Source of the DNA: Saprospiraceae bacterium
GTDB taxonomy: Bacteria > Bacteroidota > Bacteroidia > Chitinophagales > Saprospiraceae
Length of the DNA stretch: 64,000 nucleotides
Assembly: GCA_016714445.1 (NCBI GenBank)
Contig: JADJNF010000008.1
Coordinates: forward strand, 124,001 to 188,000
Reading direction: 5' to 3'
This document shows positions 46,746 through 55,504 of the stretch, piece by piece; within the stretch, counting starts at the first letter, position 1; every line of letters starts with the position of its first letter. The notes beneath the pieces are model-generated. The model was not told the DNA's origin and made no database searches. It saw only the letters and a program-made list of their open reading frames with translations. A program made the position numbers and the translations under genes.

Positions 46746-47375
46746 ATGTACAAAAATATCTTTATAGTTGGTTTTATGTTTTTCCAAATGCTCTTGTCAG
46801 TTTACAACAAAAAAAATGAACCTGCATCTAAACCTATTAATACTGTAAATGACTTATCCGGCAAAGATACAACGCAACAGATTTTCTGGAAAGAGCTGAC
46901 CTTTCTGTGTGGAAAATCATTTGAAGGCAGCATCATAGCAGGACCTGCCAACGACACTACCTTTGCCGGTAAAAAACTGATCATGCATGTGCGTAAGTGT
47001 ACTGAAAATGAGATTAAAATACCATTTTTTGTTGGTAATGACAGTTCAAGAACATGGGTATTGACACGAACTGACAATGGCATTCAACTCAAACACGACC
47101 ATAGGCACAAGGATGGTTCACCTGATAAAGTCACCATGTACGGCGGTCACACATCCAATTTTGGTAGTAAAATTAGGCAGATATTTTCTGCTGATCAGGA
47201 GACGGCCGAAATGCTGCCCGCAGCCATAGGAAATGTCTGGTGGATAGATATACATCCGGGTGAGAGTTATATTTACAATCTCCGCAGAGTAAATACTGAC
47301 CGGCTTTTCAGTGTGAGTTTTGATCTAAAAACACCTAAGGAAAATCCCGGCCCGCCATGGGGATGGAAAGACTAA
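46746..47375 (+). CDS. Conserved exported protein of unknown function
   Basis: About 209 residues from ATG 46746, which gives a signal peptide (MYKNIFIVGFMFFQMLLS); an in-frame TTG at 46587 would add 53 residues of doubtful value. The mature part contains FEGSIIAGPAND, IMHVRKC, SRTWVLTRTDNGIQLKHDHRHKDG-type sequence (RTWVLT, LKHDHRHKDG), MYGGHTSNFG and FDLKTP with PPWGW at the end. I recognise this as a recurrent bacterial family without assigned function; the His/Asp-rich HDHRHKDG could bind metal. Its stop overlaps the stop of the convergent sugar dehydrogenase gene. Confidence 0.8.
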   Translation: MYKNIFIVGFMFFQMLLSVYNKKNEPASKPINTVNDLSGKDTTQQIFWKELTFLCGKSFEGSIIAGPANDTTFAGKKLIMHVRKCTENEIKIPFFVGNDSSRTWVLTRTDNGIQLKHDHRHKDGSPDKVTMYGGHTSNFGSKIRQIFSADQETAEMLPAAIGNVWWIDIHPGESYIYNLRRVNTDRLFSVSFDLKTPKENPGPPWGWKD

Positions 47376-48538
47376 CCTTTATACGAAACCCTGTATATTA
47401 CATCCGCATAATCATCAGAAATCAATAGCGAACCATCTGGAAGTAGTTCCATATCAACGGGTCTGCCCCACACGTCATCATTTTTAGGATTGAGCCAACC
47501 TGTTATAAATGGTTTGGTTTCTTTGATGCTGCCATCCGGATTCAGCACGGCGAGCATGATATCATATCCGCTCTTCTTACTTCTGTTCCAGGAGCCATGT
47601 CTGGCAATAAAGATTTGATTTTTATATTCTGCGGGAAACATATTTCCAGTATAAAAAGTCATCCCCAAAGGTGCAGTATGCGGACCCATTTTCGCTGCAG
47701 GGGGAGTAAATTCATCACATTTTCTGGTTTTGCCAAATTCAGGATCAGGTACATCACCCTGATGACAATATGGATATCCAAAATGCATTTTTTCTTTTGG
47801 TGCATAATTTAATTCACATTCCGGTACATCATCACCCATCAGATCCCGACCATTGTCAGTAAAATAAAGCTCTTTTGTATCAGGATGCCAGTCAAAACCG
47901 ACCGTATTTCTTATACCGGAATGAACTATTTCAAAGCCGGAACCATCAGCATTAATGCGGGTGAGCGACGCATAAACCGGATCTTTGGACTCGCAGATAT
48001 TGCATGGAGCGCCTACCGGAACATATAATTTACCATCGGGCCCAAAAGCAATATATTTCCAGCCATGGTGAGTTTCCGTCGGGTATTTGTCATAAACTAC
48101 TGAGGGTGTTCCGGGATTTTCCAGTTTAGATTCCACATTTTCTATCTTCAGAATTCGGTTTACTTCAGCGACATACAGATTTCCGTCTTTAAATGCCACA
48201 CCATTGGGCATATTTCCACCCTTTAGGAGAATGTACTTTTTATCTATTTTGTTGTCACCATCAATATCCTTGAGTGCGTATACATTTCCTTCAGATCTTG
48301 TGCTGACAAAAAGCGTACCGTCAGGAGAGTAACATAAAGAGCGGGCATTGACAACACTATCAGCATAAATGGAGATAGTAAATCCAACCGGCAATGAAAG
48401 ACTGTCCAATGGTAAATTTCCTTTGTAGTCTTTTTCCAGTAAACTTATCGGTGGATTTACACCAAATTTATATTTAGCTACAAGCAGCACTATAGTCAGC
48501 ACGGCTAAAACAGCGATGAAAATTTTAATATATTTCAT
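47372..48538 (-). CDS. Membrane-anchored PQQ-dependent sorbosone/glucose dehydrogenase-type protein
   Basis: 388 residues. One N-terminal helix (about 5-22) is followed by a six-bladed propeller of the L-sorbosone dehydrogenase type: LPVGFTISIYA, NGVAFKDGNLYVAEVNRI, TETHHGWKYIAFGPDGKLYVPVG-like core, GIRNTVGFDWHP and FIARHGSWNRS. Conserved His, Arg and Asp residues in these loops form the PQQ site in relatives. Paired cysteines (CNIC; CHQGDVP) are present. It probably oxidises sugars or aldehydes in the periplasm. No PQQ synthesis genes are in the window. A 10-bp inverted repeat lies directly upstream of the start. Confidence 0.9.
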   Translation of the reverse strand: MKYIKIFIAVLAVLTIVLLVAKYKFGVNPPISLLEKDYKGNLPLDSLSLPVGFTISIYADSVVNARSLCYSPDGTLFVSTRSEGNVYALKDIDGDNKIDKKYILLKGGNMPNGVAFKDGNLYVAEVNRILKIENVESKLENPGTPSVVYDKYPTETHHGWKYIAFGPDGKLYVPVGAPCNICESKDPVYASLTRINADGSGFEIVHSGIRNTVGFDWHPDTKELYFTDNGRDLMGDDVPECELNYAPKEKMHFGYPYCHQGDVPDPEFGKTRKCDEFTPPAAKMGPHTAPLGMTFYTGNMFPAEYKNQIFIARHGSWNRSKKSGYDIMLAVLNPDGSIKETKPFITGWLNPKNDDVWGRPVDMELLPDGSLLISDDYADVIYRVSYKG

Positions 48539-48542
48539 GAAA

Positions 48543-48596
48543 CATGGTTTTATTGATCAAATATATAAAATACTATCCATATCTCCTAAAACCATG
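48543..48596. promoter_or_regulatory. Inverted repeat in the leader of the sorbosone-dehydrogenase-type gene
   Basis: CATGGTTTTA (48543-48552) and TAAAACCATG (48587-48596) are perfect 10-base complements around a 34-base loop. The nearer arm ends 5 bp before the start codon. It could be a hairpin covering the ribosome-binding region or a pair of half-operators. Chance is possible. Confidence 0.35.
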
Positions 48597-48759
48597 AATA
48601 AAGGAGTTATAATTTTCAATATTTAAGTTTGGTTGTTTATCTATTATAATACTACTGAAATCTTTAATAATGCTATTTAATAGCTTCCATTGATTGAAAA
48701 TTTTCAACCTGTGGTGTACCAAAGATATTATGCTGTATATTTGTTGGAAATAAATCTAT

Positions 48760-49143
48760 ATGTTTCAGCAAAATTTAGTACTTCGATTGGCATTAGCTAT
48801 AATTCTTTTCATGCATAGCATACCTGGAATGTTTAATGGTGGCATTAATGATTTTGGCAATTTATATCTCAATCAAATAGGATTTGATCCATTTGGAGTT
48901 TATCTGGCATGGGCCATTAAATTATCACACGTGGCTGCTGCCATCTTATTTATTGCCAACAAATATATCAAATGGGCTGCCTGGCCTACATTATTTATTT
49001 TAGTGGTTGGTATTTTTATGGTCCACCTTGAGCATGGTTGGTTTGTGGTCGGCGGAGGACAAAATGGGGTAGAGTTTAATTTTTTGTTGATTGCAGTGAT
49101 ATCCCACTTGTTGATAGAGGACAAAAGAAGCAAACTCTCTTAG
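48760..49143 (+). CDS. DoxX family membrane protein
   Basis: 127 residues with four hydrophobic helices. The N-terminal LVLRLALAIILFMHSIPGMFNGG and the later AWAIKLSHVAAAILFIANKY are typical of DoxX/YphA-type proteins, which are small inner-membrane proteins of mostly unclear redox function. TATATTTG at 48736-48743 is a plausible -7 box 16 bases before the ATG. No operon partner. Confidence 0.82.
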   Translation: MFQQNLVLRLALAIILFMHSIPGMFNGGINDFGNLYLNQIGFDPFGVYLAWAIKLSHVAAAILFIANKYIKWAAWPTLFILVVGIFMVHLEHGWFVVGGGQNGVEFNFLLIAVISHLLIEDKRSKLS

Positions 49144-49397
49144 CCATTTATCCATATTAGATAAGAACATCCTGCTTTTGATAACTTTCTAATCTTAATG
49201 GCTAAAGTATTGGTGTGCCTTTGGTATTATTGATATTTTTGGGATCAAACTGACTTATTATTTTACTTTTTGAATCGTATATTCGTCATTAAGTTTGGTT
49301 AAACAATAGGATATTTTCTAAATAGTAAAATAAATATCTAAAGATTTTGAGCACTATCTAAGGTCTTTTAATTACTTTTGAATCTATTTCCAAATGT

Positions 49398-50593
49398 ATG
49401 AAGAGCAATTCAATAGTTTTGATAATAATTTTGTCCTTATTAGCAAATCACCTTTTTTGTCAACTAGAAAAAGGCAGAATTCTTTTTGACAACACTATAG
49501 AAGTGCATTTTATAAAAGGTAAATCGGCTACGATGTATAAAGCTGGTGATAAGATCACCAATTCTGTTTTAGTAGATGTTGCTAAGAAACACATTTACAA
49601 TATAAGGTATGAGAATAACACACCTGTTTCTTACAAATTGTTAGACTTTGCAAAAGAATTAACTGAAAATAAAAAATAGGCTGGGAAGCTCTATTGCTTT
49701 CCGATAAGTTTCAAAAAATGAATTATGGAATTGTAGAGAATGATGTAAAAACGATTTTGGGATTTAAATGCTATAAGTATAAAGACATCAATGGGTATTC
49801 ATATCGCACAGATTCAATACCTTGTCAAGTGGACATTTGGCCTGTTTTTAGAGAAATGGATGGAGGCATTCCTTTAGAGATTTATAATAATTGGACAAAG
49901 ACCACAACAACTGCAGTTTCCAAGGATGAAAAAGTTGATTATAGTCTTTTTAATATAAATTTTGATGTTCTAAAAAATTCAGAAATATCTGAAGATGAAA
50001 ACCAAGAAGATATAGAAGAAGAAGTTACTGTTGCTCCAGCTCCTGGATATGAAAGTAATGAAGCATTAAATCAAACTGATTATTCTATTTCCAAGTCTAT
50101 AAGACATTATTTTAAAAATACTGGTATTAGTATTCTACCTCCGGATAATTATATTGTAGATATGCTTTGTGATTGTGTGTGTAGAGAAGATTCTTGGAGT
50201 ATTTATGCCGAGGAGTTAAACAAAGGCGATAAAGTATTTTCTTTTTTACATCCTGATACAATAAACATGGCAAATAGATTTGATAAAATTGAAGCTTTTT
50301 TTGCCCCATTTTTCCATACTTTAGATTATATATTTTCTGATTATCCATCTAAAGAAACTTATGTATATACATCATCAACAATCACTAAAATTAATAATCA
50401 TAATGCTCTAGTTGTACATAGTAAAAGTAAAAATTTTAATGTTAGTTATATTGTGATTTTCACCGATCATACTTATGCTTTGGCTAAAATATTGTATAAA
50501 TCCAATCTATCATTTTTGAAGAAAGACGAAATTGAAAAATATTTTTCATATGACGATACTTATTTATCTAAGTTTACTGAAACAAAAGATTAA
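49398..50593 (+). pseudogene. Exported protein of unknown function, interrupted by a one-base frameshift
   Basis: The first piece (49398-49679) has a signal peptide (ending NHLFCQ) and stops after TENKK. The second frame is open from directly before that stop to 50593. One extra A in the A6 run at 49671-49676 would join KK to IGWEALLLSDKF without a break; the 1196-base span is two more than a multiple of three. The restored product is about 398 residues. ILGFKCYKYK and the preceding layout recall GLPGLI-type exported proteins, but this is weak. Base composition is low in GC compared with its neighbours. It lies before the surface-signalling locus but is separated from it by 143 bp. Confidence 0.7.
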
Positions 50594-50736
50594 GTTGAAG
50601 TTCAGTCATAATTACTAAAGTAAACTCTAGTAAGTTTCATTAAATTGGTTTAGCAAGTTTTAAAAAATAAAAATTTCCTCCCCCATCCCATAGGGGTAAA
50701 TCCAACCTTTGTTTTCATATAGCAAAACAAGGGAAA

Positions 50737-53085
50737 ATGAATCGTATTAAATTTTTATTTTTAGCAGTCTATCTGATTTTTATTCAGTCTTTATTTGCTC
50801 AAGCAGATCAATTATACAATATCCGTGGCACGGTAAAAGATGATGTCACTCAGCAAGCACTCATCGGAGCACTTGTTTATGTTGTCAATCACGAAAACCA
50901 ATCTACCATCACAGACGAAAATGGCGACTTTCGCATCGAAGCGTTGCCTTTGGGAAGACATAGCTTGCAAGTTTCTTATCTGGGATATATAGCTTATGTT
51001 TCCAATATTGAAATCAAAAGTGGGAAGGAATTAGTGCTCAACATCGCCATGAAAGAAGAGTCGAAGTCTCTTGATGAAGTGGTTATCACTGCTCGTGCAG
51101 AAAAGTCCAAACCTGTCAATTCTCTGGCTTATGCGAGTACACGTACATTCTCGGTGGAAGAAAGCAGTAAATTTGCCGGTGCGGTAGATGATCCTGCTCG
51201 TATGGCGCAGTCTTTTGCAGGCGTCGTGCCTACGGATGATGGTAGCAATTATGTCTCCATCCGAGGAAATCACCCTTCTGCTTTGCTTTACAGGATGGAA
51301 GGCATTGATATTCCCAATCCCAATCACTTCGGCGATGTGGCTTCATCTGGTGGTGGCGTGTCCGTATTGTCGTCACAAATGATGGCTAATTCTGACTTTT
51401 CTACAGGTGCTTTTTCAGCGGAATACGGCAATGCTTTGGGTGGTATTTTTGACCTAAAACTAAGAAAAGGCAACAATAACAAGACGGAATATACCTTCAA
51501 AGCTGGATTCTTGGGTATGGAAGCGGCAATAGAAGGTCCATTCAGCAAAAAATATAAAGGTTCGTATCTGATCAATTACAGGTATTCGACCTTGTCACTT
51601 ATTGACAAGTTGGGTGTGGACCTGAGTGGTGTTATAAATTATAGTGACTTGTCATATCATATCAATTTACCACTGAATAAAGGTGGACATTTTTCACTTT
51701 TTGGGCTCAATGGTTGGAGCGATCAAGGCATCGATGAGACGCTAGAAGATATTGATGTAGAAAAAGGCGCACTTGACCACAGATTTGAAGGCGAATTCTT
51801 GAGTAATATGTCTGTAAATGGTGCAAAATATACCGTTTCGACCAATAAAAATGGTTTTCTGAGTGCGATTTTGGCTTATTCTACTACGAAAAATGGTTAT
51901 AAAGAAGATGTCAATACAGTCTTCCGAGATTATACATTTTTTAGTAAATTTAATCTTCACAACAAAGTCAATAAACTCTCTGGAGCACTTAGTTTTACCC
52001 AAAAGATCAACCCAAATTTGGTCTTGAAAAGTGGCGCTTTTTATGATAAGATGGGATACCAAACCACTTATAATGAATATACGAATGCCAATGAATTTAC
52101 CAATCTAATCAATAATGCAGACAATACATCTTTAGTTCGTGCTTACTCGCAAATGCAATACCACATCAATGATAAATGGTCATCCAATTTTGGTATTCAT
52201 TATGCCAATTTCCTTCTCAATAACAAACAAGTCGTAGAACCAAGAGGTAATATTCAATACACCATCAATCAAAGATCAAACATCGCTTTGGCTTATGGCA
52301 GACACAGTCAAGTGCAGCCATTGATTGTATATTTTCTGAAAGGAGAAGATGGCAGCTTGGTCAATAAGGATTTGGACTTCACGAAGGCACATCATTTGGT
52401 TTTGACCTACAATTTTGATATCAATACCCATACCCGTATTAAGTCGGAGTTGTATTATCAGCATCTAACAGACGTAGCCGTTGGACAAGGAGAAAACAGC
52501 AATTTTGCCATGATAAACCAACAATATTTTATACCTGATTTTGCTTTGGTCAATGAAGGAAAAGGAAAAAATATGGGTGTAGAACTGACGTTGGAGCGTT
52601 TTTTACACAATGATTGGTACTATATTGTCACGGCTTCTGTTTTTGACGCTAAATATAAAACCCCTACCACGGATTGGCTCAATACTCGGTACAATGCACA
52701 GTATTCTTCTGTCATCACCATAGGAAAAGAATGGGTAGTGGGTAAAAGTAAAAGAAATACTTTGGGTTTTAATATCAAAAATGCCATCGTCGGTGGACAG
52801 TGGGATACACCGATAGATAGAGCAGCATCGCAACTTGCCAAAGAAGAAATTCGCGACGAAAGCAGACCTTTTTCGGTCCAACTCAAAGATTATTACAAAC
52901 TAGATATTGGTATAAGGTACAAAAGAAATAAAAATAAATTTACATCCACACTTTCACTAGATCTCATGAATGCTACCAATAGTCGCAATGTAGGCGGCAT
53001 CACTTATGATATTCAAAACGACAAAATGATTGAGTGGACCATGATGCCTTTTGTACCTGTGTTGGCTTACAAAATAGAGTTTTGA
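50737..53085 (+). CDS. TonB-dependent receptor of the surface-signalling locus
   Basis: 782 residues. A signal peptide ends SLFAQ (about 22). A carboxypeptidase-like domain (about 27-110; YNIRGTVKDDVTQQALIGALV) is followed by the plug (about 140-235; YVSIRGNHPSALLYRMEGIDIPNPNHF-type sequence with FGDVASSGGGVSVLS) and the barrel, ending in VLAYKIEF. There is no STN domain, although the downstream genes encode an ECF sigma factor and a FecR-type regulator, whose receptors normally carry one. The gene opens a same-strand series with the GIN lipoprotein 73 bp downstream. The ligand is unknown. Confidence 0.92.
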   Translation: MNRIKFLFLAVYLIFIQSLFAQADQLYNIRGTVKDDVTQQALIGALVYVVNHENQSTITDENGDFRIEALPLGRHSLQVSYLGYIAYVSNIEIKSGKELVLNIAMKEESKSLDEVVITARAEKSKPVNSLAYASTRTFSVEESSKFAGAVDDPARMAQSFAGVVPTDDGSNYVSIRGNHPSALLYRMEGIDIPNPNHFGDVASSGGGVSVLSSQMMANSDFSTGAFSAEYGNALGGIFDLKLRKGNNNKTEYTFKAGFLGMEAAIEGPFSKKYKGSYLINYRYSTLSLIDKLGVDLSGVINYSDLSYHINLPLNKGGHFSLFGLNGWSDQGIDETLEDIDVEKGALDHRFEGEFLSNMSVNGAKYTVSTNKNGFLSAILAYSTTKNGYKEDVNTVFRDYTFFSKFNLHNKVNKLSGALSFTQKINPNLVLKSGAFYDKMGYQTTYNEYTNANEFTNLINNADNTSLVRAYSQMQYHINDKWSSNFGIHYANFLLNNKQVVEPRGNIQYTINQRSNIALAYGRHSQVQPLIVYFLKGEDGSLVNKDLDFTKAHHLVLTYNFDINTHTRIKSELYYQHLTDVAVGQGENSNFAMINQQYFIPDFALVNEGKGKNMGVELTLERFLHNDWYYIVTASVFDAKYKTPTTDWLNTRYNAQYSSVITIGKEWVVGKSKRNTLGFNIKNAIVGGQWDTPIDRAASQLAKEEIRDESRPFSVQLKDYYKLDIGIRYKRNKNKFTSTLSLDLMNATNSRNVGGITYDIQNDKMIEWTMMPFVPVLAYKIEF

Positions 53086-53158
53086 GAGAGATGAATTATG
53101 AGAGATGAGTTAGAAGAGATGTAATGTTTAATTTAATAATTTTATAAATAATTTGAAA

Positions 53159-53878
53159 ATGAAAAATGTAGTTTATTTTCTGATAGTCAGTGTTTTGATG
53201 AGTTGTGATTTAGATAGTTTCAACTGTTATGATGGCAATATTATTACGAAAGAATTGTCACTAAATTCGTTTCACAAGATAGATATTGATTTTAGTTGTG
53301 AAGTGATTTTGGTCGATGGTGATGAACAAAAAATAGTCATTGAAGGCAAAGATGATATGATCCAAGATTTGAAAAATCGCTCTCTTGTGTCCAATGATAC
53401 TTGGAAAGTACGTACCAAAGGAAATTGTATTTTACCTACAAAAGACACTAGAATTTATATTACTGTACCCGGATTGAAAGAGTTGTCTGTTGATGGCAAC
53501 TATATGATTTCTTCAGAAGGATTGCTAAAAAATATTGATAATTCACTCAAAATTGACCTTGACGGCAATGGAGATTTGTCCTTAAGTTTGGATAATTTGT
53601 CACTTCTTGAGCTAGAAATTGATGGCAACGGTAAAGTGGATATTGAAGGAGTTACCAATAGATTTAACATCGATTGTGATGGGAATAGTGAGATAAGAGC
53701 ACACGATTTTTTGGCAGAAATTATTGATATAAAAATAGATGGAAACGCTACCATGGATGTACATGCATCGCAAAGACCCATAGTTAATATGGATGGAAAA
53801 GGTTCGGTATGTTACAAAGGCAATCCTCAGATCACATCCAATCAAGAAGGAAGTAGCAGAATCAAAAACTGTAATTAA
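53159..53878 (+). CDS. GIN-domain (DUF2807) lipoprotein
   Basis: About 239 residues from ATG 53159; the TTG two codons earlier is less likely. The signal peptide has lipobox LMS-Cys15. The mature part is a right-handed beta-solenoid-like GIN domain: FHKIDIDFSCEVILVDGDEQ at the start, then repeated DGNG/DGNY turns (LSVDGNY, IDLDGNGDLSL, EIDGNGKVDIEG, IKIDGNATMDV). Such domains occur in Bacteroidota surface proteins; a head-group or adhesive role is proposed, not proven. It sits between the receptor and the sigma factor gene. Confidence 0.87.
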   Translation: MKNVVYFLIVSVLMSCDLDSFNCYDGNIITKELSLNSFHKIDIDFSCEVILVDGDEQKIVIEGKDDMIQDLKNRSLVSNDTWKVRTKGNCILPTKDTRIYITVPGLKELSVDGNYMISSEGLLKNIDNSLKIDLDGNGDLSLSLDNLSLLELEIDGNGKVDIEGVTNRFNIDCDGNSEIRAHDFLAEIIDIKIDGNATMDVHASQRPIVNMDGKGSVCYKGNPQITSNQEGSSRIKNCN

Positions 53879-54002
53879 CATGAGTAGCGTAGCAGAAAAT
53901 ATATTTTACCTTTCTTCCAAACCTGATAAAAATAATGGTTTTGAGCAAGGTATTTCTCATCACAAAAACATACGGCAAACAGCAGGCGTTAAGGATAAGG
54001 AT

Positions 54003-54566
54003 ATGAATGATAAAATCAAACACATACAAGAAGTCAAATCTGTAGATACTGCCACTTTTGAGCAGTTGTTTACCGATCATTACGATGCGCTTTACCGATA
54101 TTGTCAGACGATGGTCAAGGATCAAAATGATATTGAAGATATCGTACAGTCGGTATTTATGGATTTGTGGCATGATAGAAGCAAGTTAGTCATTCATACA
54201 TCTGTAAAAGCTTATTTGTACAAAGCAATTTACTTCAAGTGTATGAATAAAATCAAACACGATAAAGTCGCATCTAAATATTCAAATACAATCTCCAATC
54301 CTGAAAGTACAGCGGTCACGGACACGCTTATTATTCAAGAAATCGCCGACAAAATCAAGGAAACCATCGAAAGCCTTCCTGAACAATGTCGCAAAATATT
54401 CTCTATGAGCAGGATGGACGGACTCAGGTATAATGAGATAGCAGAAAAACTAAATCTATCTCCCAAAACTATTGAAAACCAAATGGGTAAAGCACTTAAG
54501 ACAATGAGAGTCGCTTTGTCAGAATATATTCAAATCATTGTCCTCACGATATTAACTTACTTATAA
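54003..54566 (+). CDS. ECF-type RNA polymerase sigma factor (FecI-like)
   Basis: 187 residues from ATG 54003. An earlier in-frame ATG at 53880 would add 41 residues unlike sigma factors. Sigma region 2 spans about 20-85 (FEQLFTDHYDALYRYCQTMV, DIEDIVQSVFMDLW) and region 4 about 120-175 (LPEQCRKIFSMSRMDGLRYNEIAEKL, SPKTIENQMGKAL). It directs polymerase to target promoters when released by its regulator. The FecR gene starts on the last base of its stop codon, so the two are translationally coupled. Confidence 0.94.
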   Translation: MNDKIKHIQEVKSVDTATFEQLFTDHYDALYRYCQTMVKDQNDIEDIVQSVFMDLWHDRSKLVIHTSVKAYLYKAIYFKCMNKIKHDKVASKYSNTISNPESTAVTDTLIIQEIADKIKETIESLPEQCRKIFSMSRMDGLRYNEIAEKLNLSPKTIENQMGKALKTMRVALSEYIQIIVLTILTYL

Positions 54567-55504
54567 TGGACCTATATAATCACAGCATGGATGATCTCAT
54601 CAGCAAATATCTTTGTGGTGAAGCAACACCTGATGAAGCGATACAGCTAGAAGAGTGGAAACAAATCTCCAAGGAAAATCAATTGTATTTTGACAATATG
54701 CAGCAGGCATTTTTGATGGTTTCTAATGTGGAATGGTCTGCACCTGATAAAAAAGCTGCTTGGCAAAAGTTCAATGCTAAACCAAAACCTAGCAGTAAAA
54801 TAGGATGGATGTATGGATTAGCAGCTGTATTAGTTGTAGGGCTTTTGGCTGTTGTTTTTCTAATGAAAAATGATAAAATGCCTTTAGAATTGATAGCCAA
54901 TGCAACTGCTGTCACCCAATCGCTTTCTGACCAAAGTGAAGTGACCTTACAAGCAAATAGCAAAATCAGTTATGAAAATGGTTTTGGCACCGAGCATCGA
55001 AAGCTAAAATTAAGTGGTAAAGGCAAATTTACAGTGACACACAATGAAGATTTGCCATTCATCATCGAGTCTAATGGTGTTTTTATTGAAGATTTAGGTA
55101 CTGTGTTTAGTGTAGAAAGCAGGCCTGAATCTGATACAGTTTACGTTGTGGTCAATCAAGGCATCGTGCGTCTGTATGACGAACACGGCAGCGAGATCAT
55201 TATCAAAGCTGGTGAAAAAGCTTGGTATATTCGTTCACAAAAGACCATCATTACTGATTTGGAGACCAAAGTATTGAAGTTTGACTTTAAGGATACACGC
55301 TTGGTGGAAGTGGTTGATTTACTCGAAAAAACGTATCAGATAGATGTGCAATTATCTCCTGAATCTATTGGAGAATGTAAAATCACCACACAGTTTTTTG
55401 ACGAAGAAGTGGCCACTATCATCACCGTCATTGCCGAAACATTGGGTTTTAAGTATGAATACCAGGACCATCACTACAAAATATCAGGAAAGTCATGTCA
55501 ATAA
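54566..55504 (+). CDS. FecR-type anti-sigma factor / sigma regulator
   Basis: 312 residues. A short cytoplasmic N-terminus (ISKYLCGEATPDEAIQLEEW) is the sigma-binding part. One membrane helix is at about 79-99 (MYGLAAVLVVGLLAVVFLM). The periplasmic FecR domain (about 120-220) contains GTVFSVESRPESDTVYVVV and GIVRLYDEHG, and the C-terminal DUF4974 secretin/STN-like domain (about 240-308) starts FKDTRLVEVVDLLEKTY. In Fec systems the periplasmic part touches the STN domain of the receptor. The gene overlaps the STN-repeat gene by ten bases. Confidence 0.94.
   Translation: MDLYNHSMDDLISKYLCGEATPDEAIQLEEWKQISKENQLYFDNMQQAFLMVSNVEWSAPDKKAAWQKFNAKPKPSSKIGWMYGLAAVLVVGLLAVVFLMKNDKMPLELIANATAVTQSLSDQSEVTLQANSKISYENGFGTEHRKLKLSGKGKFTVTHNEDLPFIIESNGVFIEDLGTVFSVESRPESDTVYVVVNQGIVRLYDEHGSEIIIKAGEKAWYIRSQKTIITDLETKVLKFDFKDTRLVEVVDLLEKTYQIDVQLSPESIGECKITTQFFDEEVATIITVIAETLGFKYEYQDHHYKISGKSCQ

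Noticed and set aside
53500..53881. Two minus-strand ORFs opposite the GIN lipoprotein
   Set aside because: Shadows of a recognised repeat domain.
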